Source: Luscinia megarhynchos (lineage: Eukaryota > Chordata > Aves > Passeriformes > Turdidae). From it: DNA of 64,000 nt. Under the pieces are notes generated by a model that saw nothing but the letters and a program-made list of their open reading frames with translations, was not told where the DNA came from and searched no databases. The stretch lies in the NCBI GenBank assembly GCA_034336665.1, contig JAPFBE010000032.1, forward strand, positions 2,046,001 to 2,110,000, read 5' to 3'. Made by a program: the position numbers and the translations under genes. Shown here one piece after another: positions 1-18,089 of the stretch. Each line of letters begins with the position of its first letter. Within the stretch, counting starts at the first letter, position 1.

Positions 1-590
1 CTAGTTCCCTGAACAACCTGAAGTCTGTTCTCCTCATTTCCTGGGTTGAAACTTTGCTGACACTTTTTCTCCTGACAACAGAGATTTTAAACTCGATCAC
101 TTCGTTGTCACTATGGTGACGATGATCGCCAATCTCCACTCGCACAGCTCTCTCTCTTAACAAGCAAGAAATCAAGGATGCCATCTTTCCTAGTCAGCTT
201 CCTTAGTGCCTGGGCCATTAAGTTGTCATCCAGGTGTTTTAGGGATCTCCTGGAGTTGTTTGTACCAGCTGTTTGGTTAACATCTGGCAAGTTGAAGTCT
301 CTCATAAGGACACGGGTGGTTGATTTACAAGTGTCCCTTAGTTCCTTAAAGAATAATTCATCAGTGTCCTCATCCTTGCTGGATAGCGTATAGTAGACCT
401 CCATTCTTTGTTTGCCCCTTGATCCTTATCTCGAGGGTCTCAACTGTGCCACTGCCACCTGTGATCTCCATACCTTCCAGCCCCTCCGTTACATACAATG
501 CCACCCCCCTACCTCACCCGCCCTACCAATCTCTCCTCAATTGCTTATAACCATCTATATATATAAAATCTAAGCATTGAACTCATGCTC
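1..590 (-). mobile_element. CR1 LINE fragment, endonuclease region
   Basis: Read on the minus strand, 111-404 encodes a CR1-like endonuclease fragment with a DFNLPDVN motif and the downstream HLDDN and LDFLLV blocks typical of the family. The first 66 bases match 6940-7007, the same stretch of a second CR1, almost base for base. The copy starts about 95 bases downstream of the CERT1 stop codon, so it either lies in the 3' UTR or ends it. Its left part is cut by the window edge. The junction near 590 is approximate. Confidence 0.8.
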
Positions 591-684
591 GAAAGACATT
601 TCTAGATCACATACTTCTGTTTCGCCTTAAATATTTACAATAGTGAATCAAGAGTAAAAAAACCCGAATGTATACCTGCTAATA
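591..684 (-). other. CERT1: Start of CERT1 3' UTR
   Basis: About 94 bases of unique sequence separate the stop codon from the CR1 copy. I see no AATAAA or ATTAAA on the minus strand here, so the transcript probably continues through or beyond the CR1. Mammalian CERT1 has a long 3' UTR, which fits. Confidence 0.6.
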
Positions 685-2238
<1,554 letters not shown>

Positions 2239-2914
2239 CTATCAAAAAAAAAAAAAAGAGAAACATTTGTAAATTTCAAACTACGTTTATTTCAGCATAC
2301 TCGAATGTTAACATTTTAATTTAGTATAAACTCTAAGGTACTCCAAAAGTTATGTTTCTGGGAGTTTGCATTCTAGCATTACACGGATGTAACATGAATG
2401 TGAATGAAATGAAAGGTACATGATGAGTGGGGAAAGGGTTAAACTGAAATGCCTGAATCTCAAGTTTCTGCTTGCTTAATACAGTGAATTACTTCAATTA
2501 TTGTGACAAGTAAGGAAACATCTAAAGAATAGTGCATCAGTGTTTACAAATAGCAGTTAGTAACTTTTCCCTTGTAAGCAGGCAATGGCATAATATGCAG
2601 CACAGAAACACTACAGAGAAAACAATCATAGCTACTGTCTGACAGAACCAAGGCAAAACTGTGCAAGCTGTAGGTTTAACAGATTCCATATCTAGTTATA
2701 CAAGCCTATCCCCATGTCTGACAATACTGAAGAGTTATTTATTCAATTCCACATGAAGAACCTCAATTCTTTAAAATGTTTTCACCATAAATTTTGCTTC
2801 CATTTTTCTGTAACACCTTAGATCTGTCAACTGTTGAGATAAGGTAAGAAAGTTTTGGCTCAGAATGCTTTCATCAGGTCATTGTATCATTTGGTACAAA
2901 CTGTATTTTTGCAT

Positions 2915-2963
2915 ACCCTCTCTCCCCTCCCCCTCCCCTCCCCTCCCTCCCCTCCCTCCCCCC
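2915..2963. repeat. C-rich (CCCCT)n-like low-complexity tract, G-rich in the CERT1 transcript
   Basis: A run of CCCCTCC-type units with only C and T on the plus strand. On the minus (sense) strand it is a series of GGGG and GGG runs that could form a G-quadruplex. It begins about 80 bases downstream of the splice donor of the exon at 3045-3173. Confidence 0.85.
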
Positions 2964-3044
2964 AGTATTGCAAGAGCATCACACCACATAATAGAAAAAT
3001 GGCATCTTTAAAGCAGAACTTGATAGAATGAAAATAATACTTAC

Positions 3045-3173
3045 AGGAGCACTGTCATGTTCCACAGAGAAATTGCAAACAATCCATGTTTCAGGATCAT
3101 TTTCACTGAATGCTGGTATTTTTCTGATGGCAGACAAATACAGCACATCCCTTTGAGAAGCCGGCCACACTCT
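3045..3173 (-). CDS. CERT1: CERT1 exon: START domain core
   Basis: 43 codons in phase 0, acceptor TCTGCAG, donor GTAAGT. The exon encodes [14 protein letters not shown], then [20 protein letters not shown]. The Trp of RVWPAS corresponds to human Trp473, which inserts into membranes during ceramide uptake. The Asn of VCNFS corresponds to human Asn504, a ceramide ligand. Both are kept. The exon lies between short introns on each side. Confidence 0.97.
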
Positions 3174-4491
3174 CTGCAGAGAAACACCTGAATATAAGCT
3201 TTTCTAGTTTTGCAAATTAAGTACTTACTATCCTTAGATAAAGGAAAAAAACCAACATGGCAAAACAGGTCAGTCGTGTTATTTTAGTAAAAAAGTTTAT
3301 TCAAGTTAGTAATTTCATGTAATTTTGAAAACTCAAGCAGAACACAGGTGTTGTACAGACGTATAACAGGTTATATGGCTATACCTAATTTTAAAAATGT
3401 AAGGTGAAAGTTTAAGGCCTTCAAAAGGAAGGGAGCCAAGTTGCAATGACTTTTTCAGTAGACAACCAGGAAGAGGCACTTCCTCTCCTGTTCTCAATCT
3501 CAGGTTGCCATTGCAATTAATATTTGTAAGCTACAAACTGAACTAGTGGTTAAGTATAAATAGAAGCATCTACAATTATTTATGTCTCCATAAATATGGT
3601 GAGAGTGAGTGTAAGAAATACTTATAACAAATATTATTTCAAGAAGTTACTACTTTAATGAGATAGATATGGTAAATTGGTATTATCTAAGAGATAGCTT
3701 CAAAAGCAAAGTGTCATAAAGCAAAACTGTATAGAAGCCATTTTCCTGACGCACAATATGAACAAAAAGTCTAGCTTTTACCACAACACTATACAGTTCA
3801 TACAACTGTGTTGTTCAAAAACCAGTCTGCTGTTCCAGCAGTTTTAAGATAACTACATTAACAGTTAAAAAAAAAAATTCAATATTTGAATATACTAATA
3901 CTTGGAATCATGCAAGATTAAAGATAAGAGTGTGCACTTCATTCCCAATTTTTTTGAACCTGTTAGGCTATAGCTATTGGGTTATAGGTCAAATGAACAT
4001 TTTAGTAAAGCTAAATCAGAACTAGCTGGGGTGAAAAACCATAATGAAGTTAAAAGAACAAATGTACTAAGAATTGTAAGACCTCATAATGAAAACGCAG
4101 AATGTCAACTAATTGTGGTCAACAGTAACTTGCATTATTGCAACAAAATGTATGATACAGGGGGAGGGGTTTCTTCCTTGTAGTCAGTACAAATTTATTG
4201 CTTCAGTTTTCTTGAGATGAGCCTTGCCTTGCTGCCAGTGATATATTTAAGAGATTAAAAACAGTCATCATTTGTTATTACAAACTCTATCCTCTAAATA
4301 CACAAAAAAGTATGCTATCAAGCCAAGTTTGAAAAATTTACAAAGGTGCAGGTCAATAGAGAAATTGTTCTAAACTGTTGTTCTGGATAATATTTTAAGT
4401 TGTTAAGATGGTACAGTATTTCAGAATAGTTTAGAACACATATAGTCCAGACTGTCTCACTAAGGTTTGTATACAGGTGAAGTGTTATTAC
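3174..4491 (-). other. CERT1 intron, no feature recognised
   Basis: About 1.3 kb of AT-rich intron. I see no clear repeat element or RNA gene. A short plus-strand frame at 3977-4183 has no domain I recognise. Confidence 0.55.
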
Positions 4492-4562
4492 CTTATGCAT
4501 CTGGTAAATGATGATGGCATTATCAGCTAAATTTTCCACGACATGGAAATTTTCAATTGTTG
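4492..4562 (-). CDS. CERT1: CERT1 exon: START domain (TIENFHVVE...)
   Basis: 71 bases, acceptor CCCTTAG, donor GTAATA. The first two bases complete a threonine codon, then 23 residues follow: TIENFHVV, LADNAIIIYQ and MHK. The Gln of IYQ corresponds to human Gln467, a ceramide-contacting residue, and is kept. The Met in IYQMHK replaces human Thr. The intron separating it from the upstream exon is only 112 bases. Confidence 0.96.
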
Positions 4563-4591
4563 CTAAGGGGAGGGGAAATAAAAATCTATCA

Positions 4592-4807
<216 letters not shown>

Positions 4808-5028
4808 CTATGGTCAAATACAAAGAGAGAAATGTAGAGAAATTGCCAAAACTGGTCATGTTTTAATTATTTAAAATTTCATCAGCTTTGATAAAAATTT
4901 AACCAGAAGACTAACAAATGAATACTTTGCCATGTCAGTGTTCTATGGTAACTACCAATGCAGATATTCTTGCAAGGCACGTCAAAGCAAAATACCAGTA
5001 TTTTGAAAAATCTCTACTCCAAAAATTA

Positions 5029-7007
5029 TGAATAGAATCACAGAATATCCTGAGTTGAAAGAGACCCACAAGGATCATCGAGTTCAACTCCTGATCCTGC
5101 ACAGGACAAGCCCAAAAATCACATCATGTACCTGAGAGCATTGTCCAAACATTTCCTGAACTCAGACAGGTTTGGTGCTGTGACCACTTCCTTGGGGAGA
5201 CTGTTCCAGTGCCCAACCACCCTCTGAGTGAAGAACCTTTTCCTTGTCTCCAAGCTGCATATCCCCTGACTCAGCTTCATGTCATTCCCTTGGGTCCTAT
5301 GACTGGTCATCACAGAAAAGAGATCAGTTGCCAGTCTGCCTACCTGATTCAGCTCGTGAGGAAGTTGTAGACTGCAACGAGGTCTCTCCTCAGTCTCCTC
5401 TTCTCCAGGCTGAACAAACCAAATGACCTCAACTACTGCTCATATGGCTTCCACTCAAGGCTCTTGACCATCTTCATGGCCCTCCTTTGGATGCTCTCTA
5501 ATAGCTTTATTTGCTTATTATATTGAGATGCCCAAAACTGCACACAGGACTTGAGGTGAGGCTGCACCAGTGCAGAGCAGAGTTGGACAATCACCTCCTT
5601 GACTGATTCATAATGCTGAACTTGGCCACCCCAGCACCTGGTTGAGTCTTATGACTGCCAGGGCACACTCCTGACTCATATTCAACTTGCCATTAACTCA
5701 AATGCACAGATCTCTTCCCATGGGGCTGTCCTCCAGCCTCTTGTTCCCTAGTCTGTATGTACATCCAGGGTTGTCCCATTCCAGATGCAGAATCTGTCAC
5801 TTGCCTTTGTTAAATTTCAAATGGTTGGCTCCTCCCAATTTAGCGTCATCAGCAAAGTTAGTATCTCTTCGAGTCCAGCATCCGAAAGTAATTTATGAAG
5901 ATGTTGAAGAGAACTGGCACTAAAATGAAGCCCTGAGCTTTAAGATGGAGCTTTGCTGAAATCCCAAAAGATTACATCAACTAGCTTCCCTTGATCAACT
6001 AGGTGGGCTACCTTGTTGTAAAAGGAAATGAAGTTTGTCAAACTGGACTTTCCCCTCATGAAGCCATTCTGGCTGTGATCAGTGGCTGCATTGTCCTTCA
6101 GGTGTTTTTCAATAACTCCCAGAATAGTCTTCATAATTTTACCAGGCACTGAAGTGAGACTGACAGGCCTGTACTTACCAGGGCCATCCCTCTTGTGCTT
6201 CTTGGAAATTGGGATAATGTTACCCAGCGTCCAGTTAACTGGGACCTCTCCAGATTCCCAAGACCATTGAGAAATCATTGAGAGTGGCCTCACAATGACA
6301 TCAGCCAGCTCTTTGAGCATTTTTGGATGAATCTCATCAGGTCCCATAGACTTATAGGAATCCAGCTGGAGCAGCAAATCCTGCACAGTTTCAGGATTGA
6401 CTGGGAGTTTGTCATTCTCGCAGCTGTGGTACTCCAGCTCAGGGCTCTGGGAGTCCCAGAGGCCATCATTGGTATTGATGAGAGAGGTGAAGAAAGCAGT
6501 AGATGTCTCTGCTTTGACTGTGGGCCTGTTTGTGAGGTGACTGAACTCATCAAGCCACAGACCAACGTTATCTCTGATTCTCCTTTTGCTGTTACCATAT
6601 TAAAAAGTCCTTTTTGCTGTCCTTCACAGTGTTGGCCATCTTGAACCCTAATGGTGCTTTGTCCGCACAAATTTTCTCCCTACAGTGGCAAGCAGTATCT
6701 CTGTAGTCCTCCCACGTCACCTGACCTTGCTTCAAACGTCCATACACCTGCTTTTTTTGCCTTATCTCCAAAAGAAGATCCCTGTTCAGTCAAGTCAGCT
6801 TTCTGCCTCATCTGCTTGACTTCCATCATTTGGCAGTTGCCTGCTCCTATGCGCTTAGGACGTAGTGTTTAAAAAGTGACCAGCACTGATGGACCCCAGC
6901 ACCGTCAAAAGCATTTTCCCAGGGAACCTTACTCACTAGTTCCCTGAACAACCTGAAGTCTGTTCTCCTCATTTCCTGGGTTGAAGCTTTGCTGGCACTT
7001 TTTTCTC
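5029..7007 (-). mobile_element. CR1 LINE, reverse transcriptase region to 3' end
   Basis: The 3' end at about 5030 carries the reversed CR1 terminus (agaatcacagaat). Going up the plus strand come the C-terminal region, then a reverse-transcriptase fragment at 5940-6386 (IEKHLKDNA, FMRGKSSLTNF, VDVIFWDFSKA), then the linker to the endonuclease near 6850-7007. The frame is broken by stops and shifts, so it is a dead copy. Its 5' end stops exactly where an LTR begins (7008). Confidence 0.9.
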
Positions 7008-8463
<1,456 letters not shown>

Positions 8464-8706
8464 GTACGTCATGTTGATAGGAAGTTTTAAGTAGGAGAAA
8501 ATGAGAAAGGAATTTGTAAAGACAAAGCTATTGCAAGTGCTGCATAAGATTTTGCTGAATATCTTAGAAGCTGCAGCTTGTATGGTTTCTAATCCTAACT
8601 TAATGTTATTCTCAGAGAGGAGTTTTAACAGCATATCTTGCTCAGTAATAGTATTCAAAGAGAATGAAAATATCTGTCTTCACAGCATATAATTTTATAT
8701 CAATTA

Positions 8707-10502
<1,796 letters not shown>

Positions 10503-11759
10503 TGTGTTGGTTTCACGTGCTTGGGGGGAGGGGTGGACTTGCCTCAGAGCAGGCTCCATGAGGCTGGGAATGGGAGGGACTCTCCAGTCTCTGGGAGTTT
10601 CCCCTGTGAGCTGCTTGCACCAATCAGAGAGCTGATTTGGTGATGGACAGCTCAGGAAACCAATTAGAGGTTGTTTTGCTTTCACAAATCACAGTGGATC
10701 GAGTTAAGTGTGCTCTTTCGGCTTGGGGCCTCTGGAGGTGCGGTGGCCTCCAGCCGGGGGCGCCGGCCCCCGATCTGGCTCCGGGCTCAGAGGGGGCCTG
10801 TCCCGGCACCGGCTCTGTGGGGAGCCCCTGGCTTGGGGGGGCCCTCTGGCTCTGCACGGCCCCAGCACTAGCCGCATGGCTCTAGCACCGGCCACATGGC
10901 TCCGGCCCTGCCGGCTGGGCTCGGCTCGCCTTTCCACGTGGCAGAGGAAGCCTCCAGCTGCCTACGTTTGTTTCTTCACGATCTGGATACAATTGTAACT
11001 TCTTTATGCCTGGATGGAATCCTCGATCTCCTGAGTTCCCCTGAATGGAAAGAAATGAAGCATGGAGGCTACAGAGGTCAGCGGGATGAAGACAAAGTTC
11101 CTGGTGGGAAGAGATTGAAAAGATGCAAGTAGCTGAAAACCTTTTTTGTGGGCTGTGGGGATTGTGACTTCACTAAAGTTCCTTTAAACTGTGGAAAATA
11201 CATGGGGGGTTGAAATATTTGAGAAAAGGATCCTTTGCCCCGAGGGAATGGGGGTCTCTCTTCTGGAACTGGAATATGAACAGAGACATTTGATAGAGAA
11301 GACAATGAAGAGAATTTTGTTTTTTAGCAGCCTGCCTATAGAGGTGGTACCTCATGTATGCATCGTAACCCATAACACAGCTCTGGAAAGACTGTGTAAA
11401 TGGGAGGAAAATTCATAGTTCTGTGGGTCTCGGGCGGACACAGACTGTGAAGGTGAAGACACCCCCTAAGCCATAACCAGAAAAGAGACTTTTCTCTCTG
11501 AAGAAAACTGAACTGATTATTTGAGTGTGTAACTGACTGAAGTGTTCTCTCTGTATGTTGTTGGTAAGAAATGTGGAATGAAGGGGAGGAGGGAACAATC
11601 TAGGAATTTTATCCTGAATTCTAATTATTTTTTGTATTTTTAATAAATTTCTTCTTGTACCTTTTTAAGTTTTGAACCTGCCTTGTCTCTACTCCTGGGT
11701 CCTGTCTCTAAAAGAAATTAAATATATTAAGGTTTGCAAACCCAAGTCACACCGTGACA
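10503..11759 (+). mobile_element. Solo LTR, about 1.26 kb
   Basis: It begins TGTGTTGGTTTCACG and ends GTCACACCGTGACA. The flanks are GAGGT on the left and GAGGC on the right, a 5-base target duplication with one change. A GC-rich block lies at 10730-10940. A poly(A) signal (taataaatttc) near 11640 supports plus orientation. There is no internal coding region, so this is a solo LTR formed by LTR-LTR recombination. Confidence 0.8.
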
Positions 11760-11771
11760 GAGGCATTGACG

Positions 11772-11910
11772 GGAGTATCAGAAAATACCCGAGTTGGAAG
11801 CGACCCACAAGGATCACAGTGTCCAATCCCTGGCTTTTCACAAGACAACCCCAAGAATCATACAGTGTGCCTAAGTACAATTTAAACAGTTTAAGGCCTT
11901 TGGAATTGTT
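11772..11910 (-). mobile_element. CR1 3'-end fragment
   Basis: Short reversed CR1 terminus (tcagaaaatacccgagttgg, then gacccacaaggatcacag), like the one at 5030. It sits a few bases past the right flank of the solo LTR. Confidence 0.7.
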
Positions 11911-13265
11911 CAGCATTTAGCCCCCAACTTCCTCTGAAAACTTCAAAGGCATCTTTAGTTTGTTTGTCTCCCTCTCTTCTCCCAGTAAAGTTTCATTCTT
12001 GCTAATACATCTTTCAGACAGCTTCCCCTTAGGTTTGGGAAAGAAGAGGTAGCATTGCAGCTTTCAGAGGAAAGAGAATGTTTTTTGCTAACAAGCAATT
12101 ACTTCTATTTGACCAAGTAATTGCAGTTCCTACAACTGCCTTGTGCATACTATCTGTCCAAACTGTGATCTACCTGCTGGTTGCTGCCAGCCTGAACCTA
12201 TTTCAGGTACCACATTAGGCACTGAGTTAATATTCACAGCTTCTTTCCCAGTGGGGAGGCCATGCTATTACCTCTGGGTTCCTGGCAGACTACAGGAATG
12301 ATCTGCAAAAATGCTTCTATCCCATGCAGCCTTGGTATTAACATTAAATGAACAGATCTTCATTTAAAAGGCCCTCAGAAGAGCTCAATCTATTTTAAAA
12401 TCTGATAGTCCTTTAAAAAGATAAAATGACTTGCAACACATTTGCAGCATTTTAAGCCCACAACCTCTCACTCAGCTGGCAGAGATAAATCAATGCCTTT
12501 CTGAAGGCACATTGAAGAACCACCTCCTGACAGAATATGTTTCTACGTTTCCATCTTAAAAGCAAAGCTGCAAGTTTCTACTTGACCTGTTACAAAGACT
12601 CCCTTCATATAAATGAAGTCTAGAAACAAGCCCCATATATTCAGAACCAAGATTTATCTTGCCTTTCTAAAAGCCAAATCCTCAGCCTGGGGACAGAGGA
12701 CAATTTCTGAAGCATAATTGATTATATTGGAACTCTTCAGTACAAGTTCTCATATGCACAATCTCATTTTTAACTACACACTTTATGACCTTTTGGTAAT
12801 AAAACTAGTTGTAGAGGTAAAAAATTATAATAGAGAACCTTAAAATTTGGTGTCCTAATGTTATTACAAGTGACAAATTTTAAAGACAGAATTAAACCTT
12901 TGATTTAAAAACAAGAAAAACTATTCAATTTGAAGCAAAGACCATCTTCAGCCCACACAAACCAGGTGTTATTTTATTACTTTTATTATAATCAGAAATG
13001 CAAATATTTCAAGTTGTAGGTATTTTTATTAAAGCTAATGAAATCAGTCCAACAGTTCACAAGATTTGGGCCTCTGCAAAAATGATATGCATGCAAGCAG
13101 AATGTAAAAAGACGACCATTTAGTATAGGAATAGATAACTTTTTTTTTCTCAACATACTAGTTCAGAGTAAACAGCAATTTATGTAACAAAAAACCCAGG
13201 TTCTAGAGGAGACGATGAAATGCAGCAAAGATGCCCAACTCCCACTCTACACATTAATACAGTAC
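11911..13265 (-). other. CERT1 intron segment, no feature recognised
   Basis: Unique-looking AT-rich intron. I see no repeat or conserved block. Confidence 0.55.
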
Positions 13266-13340
13266 CTGGGTGCTGAATCTGTGAACATCAAAGGCACTGA
13301 CTAGATCAATGGAAGACATGGAGGAAGAGCGACTATAGGG
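13266..13340 (-). CDS. CERT1: CERT1 optional GPBP serine-rich exon
   Basis: 25 codons in phase 0, acceptor TCTGGTAG, donor GTACTG. It encodes PYSRSSSMSSIDLVSAF and then DVHRFSTQ. In mammals this 26-residue exon is included in GPBP and skipped in the main CERT form. Skipping it here keeps the frame. Compared with the human exon as I remember it (SASDDVHRFSSQ), one Asp codon is missing, a Ser is Phe, and a Ser is Thr. The exon and its splice sites are otherwise intact, so both isoforms can be made. Confidence 0.93.
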
Positions 13341-13922
13341 CTACCAGAGACAGACAAAGAAAAAATCAAGTAATCAGAACAAAGGCACAACAGAGCATTC
13401 AGTACCAACTTGCAAGCACAAGATAATGAAGAAAATGAAAACAAAAGCACCATAAGAAGCAAGCACAGTGGTAAATGCTGATTTCATGCACCTATGATGT
13501 ATTATGCTCCCAGTGTAGCCCTAAAAAAGGCATGGTGTTTCAAGTAACACTAAAAGAAGTCAATTGATCCGAATGCAAGAAAATATTTTTTCTACCCAAT
13601 TAAATTAATTTTGGTGAAGGTATCTTAAAAGCACCAAGGTTAGCAAGTTGTTGGTTTTTTTCTTTATAGTGTCTAACTGACAAGCTTGAACAAATCAAGA
13701 GTATTCTAAATAGATACTGAAATCAGGATTTTTTTTTTTAGCCAAGACAGAAAACAGTCCTATTGCAATTCCAGCTACTTCAATTAAAAATGAGTAAACC
13801 ACTGAAAGTTATTCTAGAAACATCTAAAAATAATTTTAAAAAGTCTTACCTATACATACAAAATATTATATACAAATACAAGTCAACCAATTATGCAGAG
13901 GAGATCAGGAGAAATATCTTAC

Positions 13923-14015
13923 CTTTTGGACAAATCTATGAGTCCCCACAGTAGAATATGCATCTCCAGGAGGCAAGGATATTGGCCAGTATAATCTGAT
14001 CTTTTCACTTTGGGA
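13923..14015 (-). CDS. CERT1: CERT1 exon upstream of the GPBP exon
   Basis: 31 codons in phase 0, acceptor GTTGCAG, donor [24 protein letters not shown], then [13 protein letters not shown]. It covers the linker between the FFAT motif and the START domain and is the most diverged exon here relative to human (VRLHWPTSLPSGDAFSS). Confidence 0.95.
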
Positions 14016-15075
<1,060 letters not shown>

Positions 15076-16493
15076 CTAGAGCATAAGAAACAAAACTAGT
15101 TCAAGATTTTGAAGACATGAGAGCTCCACTTAAGTTCCATATTAGAAATAGCTATTTATGTATTATGCGTATAACTGACAGAAGGAAATTTCTTTCATAA
15201 ACCTTCAATATTTTCACCAATATTCCTATATTAGAATTCATCTAAAAACTCTACTTGTTAAAAGAAGTTATTTCCTTTAAGTACAATTTAGGGATAAATA
15301 AAGAAGCAAAAACCCCAGAAAACCAAAGACTGAGTAACAGTGTCAATATGCTTTGATATAAGACTTAGGTTTTAATTAACAGATATCTTTTCTTAAAAAT
15401 GTTTATCGTACATAAGTAAATATATTAATATAATTGTGTATTTAGACTCCTTCCAAGTATTCCATTGCCTTAGGGTGGATTTCAGATATGTGCTCAAAGC
15501 ACAAGACAAAATTCTGTGGATCACTACTGAGAATTATTGGAAAGACCAGTTTAACAATAAACAGCAGGTAGAGATGATTCAATTATTAAAAAATTGCATC
15601 CTCTAAGTAAAATGGTAATTTAGGAAAACTAGGTTTACTGCTTTTATTGAATTGTAGAACAAACTAGTCCAGCAAATTTCAAAAATCTACTTTACATCAG
15701 GGATATCTGAGAGAAGCAGTTGGGTTCATAACCAGGTAGACAAAGTCCAACTTCCTATCCATTCTTTTCTTTTACAGTGACTCAGCCACAACAGAGAATA
15801 TAAGCTCAAATATATTTTAAATATCTCGACATATTAATACTATTTCTCAGGCAATCATTTGTAAGTAGAAACCCGCTTAAATAACATAAATGAAAGAATC
15901 GAGTTCTTAAAAGTTACGCAAACTGCTTTATTAGGTGCATTACATTATTGTTCAGAAGGCAGTTTAAGAGACTCAGACTTTAATTAAATAACCAAACTTA
16001 GGAGGAAGCTGATAAAATATGCCATTTAGCGGATGAAAAAGAATCTAAAATAATTGAATTTATCAACACATTTCAAGTGCCAGTGACAAGTTAAAAATCA
16101 AATTAAACTTCAGATTCTAGGACTGCCTCTGCAGGCAGGGCTTTCATATTTGCATTATATATCTAGACAGCTGACTAATTAAAATGCAAGAGTACACAAC
16201 ATTCAAATGAGCAACATAAAATGTACAAGAAAAATAATTTAAAAGTCAGCAAAAATATCTATAAGCCAAATGGTTTAGACAAAACTAGAACAGGAAACCC
16301 GAGGTGAAGACAGGCTTCTATTCTCAAAACACTGAAGGATTTAGATTCTTCATTTAATTTCAGTTTCCAAGGCAGAAAAAGTGGCATGAACACATTGCAC
16401 AACGACCTTGATTTACATACACACTCCATTGAGAAACAAACTAATCTTCAAAAGCCTTAGCATTTTAAAAAATTTCAAAAGCAGAATTTGTAC
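15076..16493 (-). other. CERT1 intron, no feature recognised
   Basis: 1.4 kb of AT-rich intron with no element I can name. Confidence 0.55.
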
Positions 16494-16586
16494 CTCATAG
16501 TCTGGCCCTCCAAAGTGGGACTTTTTCTTCAGTTCTGTCACAGCATTTTTGTATGCTTCTTCAATTCTTCTCCTTTTCTCTATTTC
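16494..16586 (-). CDS. CERT1: CERT1 exon: charged central coiled-coil region
   Basis: 31 codons in phase 0, acceptor ATTTTACAG, donor GTACAA. It encodes [16 protein letters not shown] and [15 protein letters not shown]. The charged heptad-like pattern belongs to the middle-region coiled coil of CERT, upstream of the FFAT motif. Confidence 0.96.
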
Positions 16587-16884
16587 CTGTAAAATTGCAT
16601 GATCATTTAAAACAGTAAGAATATATTGATTGATAATAGTCAGTATGACAATAAATGAAATGATTAGTATAAGCTTTATTCCCAAGAAATAATTACAGAG
16701 GTGCTGGTTTTCTGATTTTATTTGAATGCATGCATTATATGTGCCCTTATAGATGCATATATAATACAAAGCTCAGGGAGCTAGCTACCTTGAGCATAAG
16801 TTCTTTAAGTCACATGGAATAAACTAGATCAGCAAGAAAAATCTGGTATCTAGTTTAATCATAGCTATTCATGTTTGTTGAGAG

Positions 16885-17400
16885 TCAGTCCCACTTCAGT
16901 GCCTGAAAAAAGTTATGGAGAATATTCTGGGAGTTATTGAAAAACACCTGAAGGACAATGCAGTCACTGATCACAGCCAGCACAGGATCATGAGGGGAAA
17001 GTCCTGCTTGTCAAACGTAATTTGCTTTTATGACAAGGTAACCCACCTAGTTGATCAAAAGAAGCCAGTTGATGTAATCTTTTTGGATTCCAATAAAGCT
17101 TTTGATACTCTCTCTTGCAGTATCCTTCTGGATAAAATGTCCAGCACACAGCTGGATAAGCACATTATACACTGGCTTGTGCTAAATGGGGTTACATGAG
17201 GCTGCTGACCAGTCACAAGTAGTGTTTCACAGGGCTCCATTTTAGGGCCAGTTCTCTTCAACATCTTCATAAACAACTTGAATGCAGGACTAAATTATAT
17301 ACTGAACAAGTTTTCATGCAACACTAAATTGGTAAGAGCTGTCGATTCCCTTGAAGGCAGAGAAGACTAAACTGTCCCTCTACATGATGGAGGCTGTATA
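16885..17400 (+). mobile_element. CR1 fragment, reverse transcriptase middle region
   Basis: Plus-strand CR1 piece encoding GVIEKHLKDNAVTDHSQ, an MRGKSCLSN block and VDVIFLDSNKAFD. It is close to the CR1 at 5940-6100 and the one at 57480-57590. Both ends are truncated. Confidence 0.85.
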
Positions 17401-18089
17401 GTTTTGCGAAGTAGCAGGACTCTCACTATTCGCATTTGTGTTTTGCTGCCAAGTAAAACATGGTTCTGAAGCTAGTAAAGTGCCAAGGCTGGAGAAGGAA
17501 GGAGAGCAAGCTGGATTGCAACAATACTTAGACAACTTGTAAAACACTAATTTCTTTTAGCCACTGACAGAGATCCTGTTCTTACTATGACATGCCTGCA
17601 TAGCACAGAGCCTGCGTAGTGAATCTGCTGATATATAAAGGACAAACTTGATACTGCACCTTTTAATTCTTCTAGCTGGTCTTTTAAAGACACTGGACAG
17701 ACTTACAAGAGCTTTAAAAACCTCCCAGATAAAACACACACAAATGGCTGTCCAATTTAATATAATTTTCTCCTCTAACCTCTCAGAGAAAACATTCTGA
17801 ACTTTATCATCTTCTAATATTTAGTTCTTTTCCAGAGCAGCATAAGCATCTATCCAAGAAACCCAAGAGTACACCGATCAACATCATTCTCCTCCTCCAT
17901 CTATTTATCAGATGACAGAGTAATTTTTTGCTCAGGCTCATAGTTATAGAAGAGACTTTTACAGAGCCATGTCTAGTCAGTAAAACAAGGCAAAAAACAA
18001 AACAAAATAAAAGAAGCCCTACAACTGAAGTGGAATAAATAGTGTTAGCAAAGGTCCGCATGCATTCAACTGCTGTCTTTAAATTCATG
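17401..18089. other. Intron segment, no feature recognised
   Basis: About 690 bases between a CR1 fragment and an LTR. I see no gene or known repeat. Confidence 0.5.

Noticed and set aside
111..404. 97-residue minus-strand open frame as a gene
   Set aside because: Its DFNLPDV and LDFLLV blocks are CR1 endonuclease. It is a LINE fragment cut at both ends.
5940..6386. 148-residue minus-strand frame as a host gene
   Set aside because: CR1 reverse transcriptase with the usual IEKHLKDN and MRGKS blocks; part of a broken LINE.
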